Counted from the first letter of the stretch, positions 38,801 to 40,916 are shown. The stretch: 64,000 nt of DNA from Alitta virens (GCA_932294295.1 OW028581.1:14730162-14794161); one strand, 5' to 3'. The notes: generated by a model from the letters alone, not told the origin. Numbers and translations: made by a program.

Positions 38801-38861
38801 TGTAAGTTTATTTCTTAACAATTTCAACACTGGAATCTTTTTTACAGGTATAAACCCATGA
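2272..38861 (+). CDS. Secreted protein with 11 EGF-like domains (13 coding exons)
   Basis: A spliced gene whose exons I joined by GT/AG sites and phase: 2272-2329, 2849-2965, 3554-3670, 5064-5168, 5651-5770, 8499-8609, 8992-9108, 9662-9808, 10053-10172, 11510-11656, 37292-37411, 37874-37996 and 38848-38861. The frame stays open, giving about 471 residues: a signal peptide, then eleven EGF modules, each with six cysteines in the C..C..C..C.C..C order, then a four-residue tail and stop. Every EGF exon is phase 1-1, so modules can be gained or lost without a frameshift. No membrane segment is seen, so the product is probably an extracellular matrix or ligand-like protein of the fibropellin/Notch-ligand kind; exact orthology is not determinable. 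The intron before 37292 is 25.6 kb long and holds a giant transposon. Poly(A) signals follow at 38972 and 39051. Confidence 0.85.
2849..2965 (+). CDS. EGF gene exon, EGF domain 1
   Basis: Acceptor TTTTTCAG and donor TCAG|GTAATA flank a 117-nt phase 1-1 exon with six cysteines (CNPNPC...C...CSC...C). Confidence 0.85.
3049..3146. repeat. Foldback MITE, CCCAGATA family, copy 1
   Basis: Begins CCCAGATAACATTCC and ends with its inverse GGAATGCTATCTGGG. The interior is itself partly palindromic. It sits in an EGF-gene intron. Confidence 0.7.
3373..3492. repeat. Foldback MITE, CCCAGATA family, copy 2
   Basis: Same left end (CCCAGATAGCATTCC) and a degraded right end. It lies in the same intron as copy 1, just upstream of EGF domain 2. 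Confidence 0.65.
3554..3670 (+). CDS. EGF gene exon, EGF domain 2
   Basis: A 117-nt phase 1-1 exon with [12 protein letters not shown] and CRC motifs. Acceptor TTTAAG, donor GAAG|GTACG. Confidence 0.85.
5064..5168 (+). CDS. EGF gene exon, EGF domain 3
   Basis: A 105-nt phase 1-1 exon with [12 protein letters not shown] and CQC motifs. Acceptor TTTTAACAG, donor GAAG|GTGCG. Confidence 0.85.
5651..5770 (+). CDS. EGF gene exon, EGF domain 4
   Basis: A 120-nt phase 1-1 exon with [12 protein letters not shown] and the CQCPPRFSG ending of a classical EGF module. Donor GCTC|GTAAGT. Confidence 0.85.
5771..8498. other. Large intron without recognisable exon
   Basis: Only the foldback element at 5797-5953 stands out. 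I found no further EGF exon on either strand. The short open frames here lack splice context and domain features. Confidence 0.5.
5797..5953. repeat. Foldback element with CGAGGCGAAGCCGAGG centre
   Basis: Arms of about 70 bp (left: GAATGGTGAGGAGTTCAACA; right is its inverse near 5916-5943) surround a GC-rich palindromic centre. The RNA would form a long hairpin. It looks like a MITE-type element. Confidence 0.7.
8499..8609 (+). CDS. EGF gene exon, EGF domain 5
   Basis: A 111-nt phase 1-1 exon with [12 protein letters not shown] and [12 protein letters not shown]. Acceptor TTTACACAG, donor GAAC|GTAGGT. Confidence 0.85.
8992..9108 (+). CDS. EGF gene exon, EGF domain 6
   Basis: A 117-nt phase 1-1 exon with [10 protein letters not shown] and [12 protein letters not shown]. 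It has one extra cysteine at the start (LCSCNPC). Donor ACAA|GTAAGG. Confidence 0.85.
9662..9808 (+). CDS. EGF gene exon, EGF domain 7 (duplicated unit, copy A)
   Basis: A 147-nt phase 1-1 exon with a Ser/Thr-rich lead-in and [12 protein letters not shown]...[12 protein letters not shown]. It lies in the first copy of a 1.6-kb intragenic duplication; its twin is 11510-11656. Confidence 0.85.
10053..10172 (+). CDS. EGF gene exon, EGF domain 8
   Basis: A 120-nt phase 1-1 exon with [12 protein letters not shown] and [12 protein letters not shown]. Donor TCAT|GTGAGT. Its duplicated twin at about 11908 is broken. Confidence 0.85.
11510..11656 (+). CDS. EGF gene exon, EGF domain 9 (duplicated unit, copy B)
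   Basis: A near-identical twin of exon 9662-9808 with the same phase, acceptor and donor. The few changes, such as CDRNPC for CDSNPC, keep all six cysteines, so this copy should still be usable. Confidence 0.8.
11908..11984 (+). pseudogene. Broken duplicate of the EGF domain 8 exon
   Basis: Compared with exon 10053-10172, this copy keeps the acceptor and the second half (CAGGTGTCGCTGTCC) but has lost about 45-60 nt, including the first cysteines, in a way that shifts the frame. Its donor has changed from GTGAGT to GCGAGT. It should be skipped; because neighbouring exons share phase 1, the gene survives the loss. Confidence 0.75.
12173..12213 (+). repeat. Harbinger-1 left terminal inverted repeat
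   Basis: 41 bp, identical to the inverse of 34696-34736. It shares the core CACATAGCCG with the TIR of the second Harbinger at 40509. Confidence 0.9.
12214..12560. promoter_or_regulatory. Harbinger-1 left subterminal CTCCG/CCGG-rich array
   Basis: Dense short motifs of the type ACTCCGG, GTCCGG, CTCCGT and ATCTCCGG occur on both strands just inside the left TIR. A similar field (CTCCGT, CCGTG, TCCGG) lies inside the right TIR at about 34365-34690. Clustered subterminal motifs are usual binding sites for Harbinger Myb-like proteins; binding here is inferred. Confidence 0.6.
12744..12751 (+). promoter_or_regulatory. TATA box of the MADF/SANT gene
   Basis: TATATATA lies about 155 bp before the ATG at 12904. 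This places the longer upstream open frame (from 12622) largely outside the transcript and supports the 12904 start. Confidence 0.55.
12904..14689 (+). CDS. Harbinger MADF/SANT-like DNA-binding protein (2 exons, 3' frameshift)
   Basis: ATG at 12904 has a strong context (ACCACCATGCC). Exon 1 runs to 13767 (CAA|GTAAGT) and exon 2 from 14072 (TTTCCAG|), in phase 0. The product has a Pro/Ala-rich basic start, a MADF/Myb-like trihelix domain at about residues 75-185 ([14 protein letters not shown] ... [13 protein letters not shown]), an acidic/Ser-rich linker, a helical C-terminal block shared with the second Harbinger's protein, a Gln tract, and four 12-residue repeats around [10 protein letters not shown] (14450-14590). 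In Harbinger elements this partner carries the transposase to the nucleus and to the element's ends. The frame ends early at 14689 just after a C homopolymer near 14660; an adjacent open frame continues to 14881, so a one-base slip or assembly error is likely. Confidence 0.75.
14882..15055. other. 3' region of MADF/SANT gene
   Basis: Holds repeated AATGAAC(A)ATGAAC words and no gene. It abuts the adintovirus TIR. Confidence 0.4.
15056..15769 (+). repeat. Adintovirus left terminal inverted repeat
   Basis: Starts AAAAGGGGCGTGG with GGCGTGGTTAGA repeats, then many 16-bp units of CTAATTAATATTCATGA type, with an internal partial duplication around the block CATCAAAGGTTTTGG. The inverse arrangement occurs at 32126-32750. 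Confidence 0.8.
15770..16191. other. Left viral non-coding stretch
   Basis: Contains poly-T/C tracts and no supported gene before the RING-like gene. A splice-acceptor-like TAACTCTAACAG ends at 16174, so a short upstream exon for the next gene is possible. Confidence 0.35.
16192..16614 (+). CDS. RING-finger-like viral protein 1
   Basis: I use the ATG at 16192, giving about 140 residues that begin directly with the zinc motif; the frame stays open upstream to 16087 but that part looks non-coding. Cys pairs are arranged C-x2-C ... CC ... C-x2-C ... C-P-L-C, a RING-like cross-brace pattern, followed by a helical tail. A paralogue lies at 19217-19708 with the same Cys order and a related tail (PLNEILHV versus PLTRLLNV). 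RING proteins usually act as E3 ubiquitin ligases or viral regulators; function here is inferred. It is one of the two genes on the plus strand of the virus. Confidence 0.6.
   Translation: MRASRKCQLCKQLTAKFAYSCCYVQSNKRMQTCHRCLQKNIIRNITLAVLDLNKDPTKAVTCPLCKTKDIMIVNPQGQYRDIDVMVQVNQVTEAANVANLHLEETVEKMNIRQLNQTHALFTRVLRPLNEILHVTDESLF
16615..16968. other. Spacer downstream of RING-like gene 1
   Basis: A-rich 3' region with AATAAA signals and no recognised gene. It separates two convergent transcription units. Confidence 0.4.
16969..18531 (-). CDS. Five-exon type I membrane protein, candidate viral surface protein
   Basis: Minus-strand exons 18531-18392, 17968-17595, 17486-17334, 17228-17169 and 17054-16969 join in frame through GT/AG sites (for example TTAG|GTAAGG, AAGG|GTAAGT, GCG|GTATGT) to give about 270 residues. 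Residues 1-17 are a signal peptide (hydrophobic [12 protein letters not shown]). The ectodomain is Thr/Pro-rich at about 80-130, suggesting O-glycosylation. One membrane segment lies at about 149-170 ([11 protein letters not shown]). A basic, Glu/Arg-rich cytoplasmic tail of about 100 residues follows. I do not recognise a family. The topology suggests a receptor-like or surface protein. Open phase across four introns supports a genuine gene, possibly host-acquired. Confidence 0.65.
17071..17320. repeat. TA microsatellites in introns of the membrane-protein gene
   Basis: Runs of (TA)n at 17071-17092 and 17294-17320 lie in the small introns. Similar runs occur at 20338-20360, 20415-20433 and 20768-20799. 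Confidence 0.6.
18532..19216. other. Viral intergenic region
   Basis: No gene recognised. It likely holds the promoter of the membrane-protein gene on the minus strand and the 3' end of RING-like gene 2. Confidence 0.4.
19217..19708 (-). CDS. RING-finger-like viral protein 2
   Basis: About 163 residues from the ATG at 19708; the open frame upstream lacks an ATG. Cysteines CHICC ... CC ... CRDC ... CPFC form a RING-like zinc-binding pattern, with a long helical tail rich in Arg and Glu. It is a paralogue of the plus-strand gene at 16192-16614. The pair points to a gene duplication inside the virus and perhaps two regulatory E3-like proteins. Confidence 0.6.
   Translation of the reverse strand: MATTLLNADENPCHICCQQPSRHSFKCCFRNEEMKLCRDCIESLVMRKLIAEIAESRPIDLSQSYKLQCPFCRQNYDMIYDSTGWGEYMIEDFVNLGQSIVLIKLSKEHYREEIETLRTNLRDHHHSQMAGQRRRMTEEVLLPLTRLLNVEHRRIIRLVTPRR
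19955..20293 (+). CDS. Hypothetical viral protein
   Basis: About 112 residues from the ATG at 19955 in AGTATGGAA; the open frame extends upstream without an ATG. No family recognised. The sequence is of mixed polarity with no signal peptide or membrane segment and looks like a small globular beta-rich protein. It is divergently arranged with RING-like gene 2, sharing the 19709-19954 intergenic space. Confidence 0.45.
   Translation: MEITMEAFAHIESNHMLGLKNVMVKSQFKVNPTREMLLSHCTKLTERHLDPYDNGGSVKNYFLRLDDVAGWEPKCGETYFIRISVKGRFVKSIYPAQPRPHKLKILMQRGVA
20294..21247. other. Viral intergenic region with TA runs
   Basis: No supported gene. Three (TA)n runs and a GC-richer patch around 20660-20720 stand out. 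A fast-evolving or spliced gene could be missed here. Confidence 0.4.
21248..21448 (-). CDS. Small hypothetical viral protein (66 aa)
   Basis: ATG at 21448, ending at 21248. The protein is basic at the start (KPHKP) and has no recognised domain. It is the most downstream member of the minus-strand late gene cluster, 52 bp after the PC4-like gene. Confidence 0.4.
   Translation of the reverse strand: MSKPHKPIYFKADTIKPRKYVSFNLEKNIIYHIELKDPCRDGLIWQLEAMRRLHEEKHNLTMNSLI
21501..21899 (-). CDS. PC4-like (ssDNA-binding) viral protein candidate
   Basis: 132 residues. The arrangement of an N-terminal beta stretch (RLSLRVLDG...[11 protein letters not shown]), a second beta stretch ([16 protein letters not shown]), then [19 protein letters not shown] resembles the end of PC4-type domains, where a 'KGv.Lt..qw..L' strand-helix unit binds ssDNA. 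The match is by eye and weak. Such a protein could assist replication or transcription. It lies in the minus-strand cluster upstream of the 66-residue protein. Confidence 0.4.
   Translation of the reverse strand: MSTTSSTVFKHNFGQNSQVSLTEWQGERRLSLRVLDGTYPARKYLYLPQGAVRSLLQLTPQVSQALAAKEERFFDLNEDIRLSITRGCIDIRLRWTPPYETEKVFTKRGLYMKQYEFEQLIDLLNDHNQCFI
22128..22559 (-). CDS. Conserved small Polinton/adintovirus protein (WxxN-GxxxxxG-S-I-L type)
   Basis: 143 residues. The core [15 protein letters not shown]...[17 protein letters not shown]...KPEGWTDF follows the order of a protein often encoded next to the ATPase and capsid genes in animal Polintons, where a 'H.eisW...G.....g..I.GSnI.dLv..' pattern recurs. 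Function is not known. Its ATG overlaps the stop of the preceding gene (TAATG), showing tight translational packing on the minus strand. Confidence 0.6.
   Translation of the reverse strand: MKHFVIPESAYHRLKNKQKKDHQPESTKQSDVIFEQPEETNDSFITDAFPKSSKERALRLVTYIRRHDPEITWSSNGVVTVGGKLIEGSNIIDLLRAAINGTIRKPEGWTDFLEALRHINTPLSLMTLTPPGVQIKRSRWLTH
22559..22870 (-). CDS. Conserved small helical Polinton protein
   Basis: 103 residues, mostly helical and very basic. The core [17 protein letters not shown]...[22 protein letters not shown] matches the small Polinton protein pattern 'L.e.a.N.l.G...L...+...L+.+k..l..La.k....kk+..L'. The C-terminus is an amphipathic helix in place of the usual GG-containing ending, which is a maturation-protease-like site in relatives; this fits the lack of a recognised protease. 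Probably a minor virion or membrane-active protein (inference). Confidence 0.55.
   Translation of the reverse strand: MTALKKNMPFIKLLATAESKQKDSLLNTMSRSQLELLRQLARNIIEGELIVSKQSNKELGRYKNKLIKLADSREKGRKLLCLKLRTAWPRIIKAVLPQLELLE
22895..23617 (-). CDS. FtsK/HerA-type genome-packaging ATPase
   Basis: 240 residues, the usual length for Polinton packaging ATPases. Walker [11 protein letters not shown] lies at about residues 42-51 and Walker B VIVFDD at about 115-120, followed by a sensor-like LLTHN stretch and a [15 protein letters not shown] segment typical of the family. It is expected to drive DNA into preformed capsids. The gene sits 31 bp after the major capsid gene on the minus strand. Confidence 0.85.
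   Translation of the reverse strand: MQRPATVDTSFTVTANTPDSWKAMSEDKVLTLLNTPCNIIISSPSQGGKSTFVYRLLKHDMFRETPEKILYCYNSVWQPMFSTLESEMDNISFHYGMPSKDDLETFQTLSSSHSVIVFDDLMIDAMNTDAILKLFTIGTHHNNCSVILLTHNLFLKSKHSRTLNLNTHVFVIMANNRDKGQITSLGRQLGYRQLLQAYLAATTTPYSYFVIDLHTKTDKNLRLRSDIFPDEGPTAIYKAE
23649..24917 (-). CDS. Major capsid protein (double jelly-roll)
   Basis: 422 residues. Characteristic blocks of Polinton/adintovirus major capsid proteins are visible: [20 protein letters not shown] near residue 27, [33 protein letters not shown], and [21 protein letters not shown] followed by SQLRAQG. The product should form hexon-like capsomers of an icosahedral particle. Its ATG shares one base with the stop of the preceding basic-protein gene. 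Confidence 0.85.
   Translation of the reverse strand: MDAKTTSLPQLDLFSPPAHQQNVERQYYMDYRPVNQLTDDGPILFDINEQKHFLDLYNSQLYVKMKIVKQDNTGMAANKKIAPVNNSLHSLFEKISVSLEGKEISSSSNYPYKAMFSTLLTYGKDAKNSQLRAQGYVKDDSDQIDLIDLNKGAQIKKDLFQKSNIVEFQGPLYEDIFMQKRYLLNNTRLNIKLDRTSNEFALINHEPTGTYKIHLEEVLFKAHMIQLDPRTQFAISKSLETRPALYCYTQREIRVENINTGFTSGTLDNIFPNRLPSRILITLVPAKAYNGDFKLNPFNFKPYDLQRITLTVNNDTINTFTPTFDHEQGNGVAASYLSLYETFRELGNDFGNDISLYDYAHSYCMYAFNIKPAYGTSYTSDHGHVRLSLNFKKALDEPVVLMIHAETPAVMEITNTRNITVK
24917..25249 (-). CDS. Very basic small virion-protein candidate
   Basis: 110 residues. The second half is almost wholly Lys/Arg/Ser/Thr ([15 protein letters not shown]...), as in viral core or nuclear-localised proteins. 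The N-terminal part contains GLRRYSG, reminiscent of small virion precursors placed just before the major capsid gene in Polintons. DNA condensation or pX/pVI-like membrane activity is inference. Confidence 0.55.
   Translation of the reverse strand: MEAYFSTQGSRPTPFLTDGLRRYSGADNPQYIIENSKVVKDLPKIKIELISDIKKTFDQTKEEMSTVKRKRKTLTKPPTKRRKTTSNKSKPKSRKSPYIKKKSSSQHRKK
25288..25674 (-). CDS. Minor capsid (penton-like single jelly-roll) protein candidate
   Basis: 128 residues with [42 protein letters not shown] and a final GATFITLHF strand. This is the start-to-end pattern of Polinton minor capsid proteins ('f.v.LpSn.S...yp.Nt...f...L...i.L.g.weVgL.ei'). It is at the short end for the family, so the middle may be trimmed. 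The gene overlaps the integrase stop by 8 nt. Confidence 0.65.
   Translation of the reverse strand: MNDFYIILNSNHSSEIFQNTPVNFKVRLNRPLRLEVGWKVALCQYRSTVAPHIYVCSNICNSTIVGQKQLNILRYVPDKEKNLDRYYVTVAQNFIDSIHIYILNASTEQKLEMTEGATFITLHFVYKP
25667..26749 (-). CDS. Retrovirus-like DDE integrase with C-terminal chromodomain
   Basis: 360 residues. The start ([16 protein letters not shown]) and the [14 protein letters not shown] block are classic for Polinton integrases. Catalytic candidates are D79, D140 (RSDQGKEY) and E171 (AERVIRTIK). Only 30 residues separate D140 and E171, about three to five fewer than in typical relatives where a 'N.TKAS.VERFNRT' loop precedes the Glu, so activity is uncertain. A chromodomain ([11 protein letters not shown]...[14 protein letters not shown]) ends the protein and may guide insertion to modified histones. 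It overlaps both neighbours by 8 nt. Confidence 0.85.
   Translation of the reverse strand: MDNYLNSIYYNTSKPGSYSGITKLWQSIKAEGNPHKLKFKDVKKWLSEQYTYLVHKQPTLKFKRESIIVGEMNEIMDTDLMDVQKFSRSNDRVKYLAVFIDLFSRYLRIEPMKSKTGEDMVKVMKIIFKDKLIVKELRSDQGKEYTAKIVQHYLKSRNINHVLAYNVNYAERVIRTIKSRIYKFFTKHQSHRYIDQLQEIVSSYNNTKHSSIGMPPSQVTRENQQELYEKLYLPIELKRERELIIYKFNIGDKVRLSLARMQFEKGFDRKWTEEIFKIDKRTASHPPRYRVTDLNEEDVDGSFYEQELQMSLITDKTLYKIEKILRYRIRQGVREALVRWLGYSKKFDSWIQASEIIKYE
26742..26984 (-). CDS. Small two-helix membrane protein
   Basis: 80 residues with a long hydrophobic helix ([19 protein letters not shown]) and a second weakly hydrophobic stretch followed by [11 protein letters not shown], a motif I associate with the small membrane protein that precedes the integrase in animal adintoviruses. 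Function unknown; perhaps virion or replication-membrane associated. It overlaps the integrase start by 8 nt (ATAATGGATAA). Confidence 0.55.
   Translation of the reverse strand: METQSINNENWHVLGVKIPKNEVVFFSQIIILYVVIIACIVNLSISHPLSELWVGLVSSSIGFLLPNPTIKDRRVLINNG
27129..31673 (-). CDS. Protein-primed family B DNA polymerase with duplicated N-terminal module
   Basis: 1514 residues, uninterrupted. Exonuclease motifs: DFES at about 590, AHNGKGYDF at about 714-722, YCRTDVKIL at about 835. Polymerase motifs: DYTSLYPS at about 1104, KLALNSFWG at about 1285, YMDTDS at about 1390. A VSR/PD-(D/E)XK-like insert (KVDG...[11 protein letters not shown]) lies at about 940-1010 and a Cys-rich zinc region at about 470-680. 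The N-terminus carries two related copies (about 150-292 and 328-473) of a module (LPDD...RAI..A.A....P........SQLG.GL.LL+D..LPA) normally single in Polintons. The protein should replicate the linear genome from terminal-protein-primed ends. Confidence 0.9.
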   Translation of the reverse strand: MTKRSLSPDPPDPPRAKIPRPSPYQISQTHHRVARRFGYEERSFRATFNQDYVGHRLLDIHQELEGMFQEVIDRSGQQHQPEDRARIIIQHNDLKQDIVIHMRPQNLITAKTIMDRMEKVLQSAQNMSVDNSFHLEVGTLHHDRGGGKAYITIPTLPDDNTQLVRAIVVARARAQNHPRAAEISKACRANKAGPRSQLGLALSLLRDIPLPATHQVKIEDLPRFEDHLNMQIILLDQDRKILYGGPPKETTIYLYQDRQGINAVTNIQSLLHSSNICKICFSICKTKHICRSTNQQIPPQVKKNRNSLTITNTDIKDKNNSIIRKRCTIFVPELPDDYTCSARAIAICMAKLRQDPQFKTLCRPSRAHRKGQNSQLGRGLQLLKDVNLPADRQIQIREFYKFEDYLNVQIIVIDKDTDHSTIYAGSKTRDDKIFLYKDGQHFHAITSISGLLANKQICTECLKYHNKKTIHFCKNKCMVCLRKDCTWEQAVKCQDCNRTCRSSDCFTNHRQAELFKQGPRRGKEKLSKCQQYFFCGGCKKLLDTLKRTKEDHVCGEWLCRLCQDYFTGHHLCYMRTSKQKANTGKFIIFDFESTQDEIFQCQRGYKQHSKKHGCITCTEDYICSTCRRCRNCDKWYCGLQQHIPNFVVAQSTCNDCTDEQTHCQQCGIKCLTQEQKHACQHCYQKEVIFKGDATVQDFGKWLINDYHKGYTCIAHNGKGYDFLFLQGYLLQNGIQPSLTKVGTKIMYMSVPQTNIRFIDSLNFLPMALKKLPKTLGLSSSLKKGYFPHMFNNRQHFHQRYFPSYPSTDFYGKDIDLQWHNSLQGPYDMHKDMEEYCRTDVKILREACMKFRQLIKTVTALETETGVTAIDPFSQVTIASTCMQIFRQNFLKEHYQVTLEDGTTAKATMVGGQYYHNNQILTAGKIKEQTFLNSDIAHIPPQGYTARQGHSYKAIQWLEYLSHTHKVFIQHARNIGELSVGQYKVDGADSNGVLYEFYGCRWHGCPSCFPDRNIKDSYNHQTIEELYQKTLKRESFLRTTASTVTTIWECHFDKHVKEDQMMKDFVTSLDIPPRLHIRDSFFGGRTSSVHLHYEVGEDEKIHYFDYTSLYPSVNKYSSLPVGHPQILTKDFDYTMRAYFGIAKIKVLPPRGLYHPVLPYRSGGRLKFPLCRTCADEHRLLPCQCSKEQRSIIGTYCTPEIMKAIEKGYIILKIYEVYHWENTSDKLFREYVDTFLRIKQEASGYPEWVKTLEDQETYTQNYQDVEGVSLRQENINHNPGLRTVAKLALNSFWGKFGEKPNRVRSQYITDPSKFKQLANDPSNEIIMIYMVNEDCLMIETKSRETFEPDNIKTNDVVASFTTCWARLKLYGLIDQLGRRVLYMDTDSVIFTSFKDQDIPPLGDFLGQLTDELPPGQYITAFISSGPKSYSYRLNDNTEIVKFKGIVMNPANSQLVTFENIQQVVTQGQIIRLPTYNMFVRDKVHGRVFNKASYKTVKLVYTKRVLLDNYDTLPYGY
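31674..32125. other. Viral region upstream of PolB
   Basis: No supported gene. It probably holds the PolB promoter before the right TIR. The open frame at 31801-31992 looks non-coding. Confidence 0.4.
32126..32750 (-). repeat. Adintovirus right terminal inverted repeat
   Basis: Inverse counterpart of the left repeat: ATTAATTAGCTCATGAAT units, two copies of the block around AAACCCTTTGATGAATATT, and four tandem GCCCCTAGCCAC units at the outer end (32702-32745). The arms are diverged, not identical, which suggests age or lack of recent replication-coupled repair. Confidence 0.8.
32893..34212 (-). CDS. PIF/Harbinger transposase
   Basis: 439 residues from the ATG at 34212; the frame continues upstream only with a GTG. 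An acidic/Arg-rich start and a helix-turn-helix-like region precede the DDE_4 nuclease core: VGAIDGKH (first Asp), [12 protein letters not shown] (second Asp) and [18 protein letters not shown] (Glu). All are present and the frame is open, so the enzyme may be active. It is closely related to the transposase of the second Harbinger at 40977-42251. It is transcribed toward the MADF/SANT gene, with the adintovirus in between. Confidence 0.9.
   Translation of the reverse strand: MDMQVQLLTAANDIILQEEHKLQDDAVRATTSTDEDDLLENAAAAPRRRRRRQMWVRPWLLRRPLYGQYEKLMAELTAEDQGGFKNFMRMGPDLFHEGLARVGPRITKQDTFWRRALEPGLKLAITLRYLGTGNSYKSLQYGFRVAFNTISILVIEVCQAIIDEYSAEVMQCPVTPEAWKEVANGFYNRWNFPHCVGAIDGKHVAIRCPAKSGSLFYNYKGFFSIVLLAVVDAEYKFLYVDIGASGSGSDAGVFSQTELKEALESGNIGLPEPDNLPNDDQPVPYFIVGDDAFGLQTWMMKPLPHRNMSMEDRIFNYRLSRARRVVENAFGLLAARFRCLLTTMPQSPDRVCTITLACCVLHNLLRVRYPTAQVNAVDQENADIHEIIPGAWRENAANLPDMGHVFRGNTNRAAKEMRQYLVSYVNSAAGSVPWQQDKI
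34365..34690. promoter_or_regulatory. Harbinger-1 right subterminal CTCCG/CCGTG array
   Basis: Repeated CTCCGT, CCGTGT and TCCGG words match the left array and overlap the presumed promoter of the transposase gene. A TATA-like TATTTAA (minus strand) sits near 34340. Confidence 0.55.
34696..34736 (-). repeat. Harbinger-1 right terminal inverted repeat
   Basis: Exact inverse of 12173-12213, followed by the TCA target duplicate. Confidence 0.9.
34737..35616. repeat. Intragenic tandem duplication, copy B (right part)
   Basis: Continues copy B from TCACAAGCAAAC and matches about 10384-11237. It ends where a solo LTR begins. Confidence 0.85.
35617..36390 (-). repeat. Solo LTR of the errantivirus-like element (reverse orientation)
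   Basis: Begins TGTAAAGG and ends CAGTGCA (plus strand), the inverse of the LTRs at 55706-56465 and 62718-63466, which begin TGCACTGATAGGAG and end TTTACA. It includes a G homopolymer at about 36004-36016. No internal region is attached, so it is a recombination remnant. Confidence 0.8.
36407..36663 (-). mobile_element. SINE with (CTAA)n tail and 11-bp target duplication
   Basis: GATTATACAGG occurs exactly at 36396-36406 and 36664-36674. On the minus strand the element runs from a GC-rich head through GGCGTTAAACA to a (CTAA)n tail, the order expected of a retroposed SINE. It inserted in or beside the solo LTR, so it is younger than that LTR. Confidence 0.75.
36675..37291. other. Intron sequence before EGF domain 10
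   Basis: No gene or clear repeat seen. Confidence 0.5.
37292..37411 (+). CDS. EGF gene exon, EGF domain 10
   Basis: A 120-nt phase 1-1 exon with [12 protein letters not shown] and [12 protein letters not shown]. Donor TCAT|GTGAGC. It is the first usable exon after the giant insertion. Confidence 0.85.
37874..37996 (+). CDS. EGF gene exon, EGF domain 11
   Basis: A 123-nt phase 1-1 exon with [12 protein letters not shown] and [12 protein letters not shown]. Acceptor CATTTCAG, donor ACAG|GTAAAG. Confidence 0.85.
38318..38640 (+). repeat. tRNA-headed SINE, family B
   Basis: The head contains GGGTCTATTGGTAAGAC and a clear B-box GGGTTCAATCCTGGG near 38368. The body includes GGCAAGTGAAAGACCCCACC. 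A degraded relative of the body lies at about 2590-2665. It is within the last intron of the EGF gene. Confidence 0.65.
38848..38861 (+). CDS. EGF gene, terminal coding exon
   Basis: After acceptor TTTTTTACAG the phase-1 codon completes to Gly, then I-N-P and TGA. The 3' UTR continues to the AATAAA signals at 38972 and 39051. Confidence 0.7.
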
Positions 38862-39050
38862 GGTCAACAGGGAACTTTCCAGAGTGGACATATATGGCGC
38901 CCTTAGTTGTCTTCTTCATTTGAATTATCAGAAGTGGAGATGAAAATACATAATGAGTGAAATATGCAAGAAATAAACGACTAGCTTAAGAATATAATTT
39001 TGCGCGCTGAACCATTTTATTAGAAAGATATTATGTAAGCAATGTGTATC

Positions 39051-39056
39051 AATAAA
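39051..39056 (+). terminator. Poly(A) signal of the EGF gene
   Basis: AATAAA lies about 190 bp after the stop codon, with a second one at 38972-38977. Either could define the transcript end. Confidence 0.5.
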
Positions 39057-39061
39057 GTGCA

Positions 39062-40508
39062 GTATCAATGTTGTATATCAATTCCTGGTCTCATCATCTC
39101 AATATTTCGTTTGTCTCTAGCTGAGATAATTTAAGATTTGCTCTCTCGTTGACACAAAACCTAAAGTTCGCCCTGTTGTGGATCTTTGCTTGAAACAACC
39201 GTGGCCATAAGTTCTTGGACACTTGCTATAGATGGTAACTATGGTGCATTTTTGATCTTGCATCATACTTTATATAACCCTTGGCCATGTGCATGTTGGT
39301 CAGTTTGTCCTTCCCTTTTGTAGCTTTGTCTGTCTGTCAACCACACTTATAGAAATGATAACTTAAGGTCCATTGATGCTAGGCTCATGGAACTACAGGT
39401 AATATACCTTACAGGAAGATCTTGAATGATCAGAAAAATTGAGGACTTTCACTGTTTTTAGGTCACAAGAGACAAGCTCATTCAGAACCTTGTGGCTCTT
39501 CACTCAACTCTGGCTAGCAAATTATCTGGAAATTCAGGCCCATCCCTCTGACCAACCATCTGTAACTTGACTTTATATATTGGCATGATTGTTGTGCAAA
39601 TGTATTTTCAGGACAGCAAATATGATCCCTAAAGATAATGATCAAGAAAAAGTGCCATAGAGCAAAAAACTAGACCAAAATTAAATGTCTTCCCGTAGAA
39701 GGTTCATTTAGGTGGCATGAAATTAATTGTTTCTCCTATGTATTGCATGTTTCGGTAATGCCAATAATGTTTGCCTAAGAGGCTAAAGATACAGTTTGTT
39801 GAAACTGCTTAGAGACCCAAATTGAGAATTAAGTGGTCAGCTTGACTCATCACCAAATCTGCCAGACATTCAGGTTAATGTTGAGAAGGGTGAAAATGGA
39901 TGGATAGGGTAGGTCATATATCATATCAGTTTTTGTTGGGAAAAGTTGTCCATTTAAGTAAATAGTAAAGATTTTAAAAGCTGAAAAAACCACGCAGAGC
40001 ATAAAACATGGGTAGTCTCAGATATCTATGAAACTGCATGGGCTGATCTGTTCATATGTTTGCTATGTTGGATTCATTTGATAATACTGTGTACTCGTTT
40101 TTGAAAAATCTGTTGCATGTTAGGAAATAAAGAGTGATTAAAAAAAATTAAAAAAAAGATAATCAGCAGAAATACAATGATAGTAAAGAACATAAAGGGG
40201 AAAGTATGTCTCTGCCCCGGACCCTGGAAACTAATTTTGAGCAACTCACCAGATATCACACACAACTAACCCAGGCAGTTTTGACCTATGGTCCACGATT
40301 CAATATTGTTAATTACCATTGAAGGAATACAAAACCGCTAATATAACGATATTATACGCCGTTTCTATGTCAATCTGGAGTGGTGAAATAAGAACTATTT
40401 TGTGCGTTTCGCTGTACATTTGAATGTGCGAAGCGATATAAAAGTAGGTCACCAATTATTGCTTTTTCACTTACTGTAGACTGCTCGCAGTCACTCGCAC
40501 GTTATTAA
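39062..40508. other. Intergenic region between EGF gene and second Harbinger
   Basis: No supported gene or structured RNA recognised. The short open frames here lack coding features. Confidence 0.5.
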
Positions 40509-40560
40509 AGCCACTATCTCACATAGCCGAGTGACGATGCAGAGTGATGCCGAGTGCTGG
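40509..40560 (+). repeat. Harbinger-2 left terminal inverted repeat
   Basis: About 50 bp with a few mismatches to the inverse of 47610-47659; contains CACATAGCCGAGTGAC and TGATGCCGAGTGC. Confidence 0.85.
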
Positions 40561-40619
40561 CAAGCAAGTCAATCGGCTTTACACCTGGTCAGTCTTGGTC
40601 ATTTTATGCCTACAAAACG

Positions 40620-40875
40620 AATTATCGGCGATAGCCCTCGCCGATTACACGCCGAGCAATCGCCGAGCAATCGCCGATTAATTCAAGTGTATACCCAGTG
40701 TTGTGGCCGTGTGAATAGAATTGAAGGAGAGTGAACACGAGTACTCTGCAAATACACCCCAACCACTCGCCGAGCAAGTACTCCTCTATATATACCAATA
40801 AACTCTTCGTTACACGCTGAGCACTCGCCGACCAATCGCCGACCACTCGCCGACCAATCACTCACTCGTCGACCG
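40620..40875. promoter_or_regulatory. Harbinger-2 left subterminal CGCCGA array
   Basis: Many copies of CTCGCCGA, ATCGCCGA and CGCCGAGCA occur on one strand. The mirror field lies at 47220-47640 (CGCCGAG, CTCGGC, CCGTG). Likely binding sites for this element's MADF/SANT protein (inference). Confidence 0.6.
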
Positions 40876-40905
40876 CTTAATTGGGGGGGGGGGGGTTTAT
40901 AAATC

Positions 40906-40916
40906 CTATATAAAGG
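40906..40916 (+). promoter_or_regulatory. TATA box of the Harbinger-2 transposase
   Basis: CTATATAAAGG lies about 60-70 bp before the ATG at 40977 and supports that start. Confidence 0.6.
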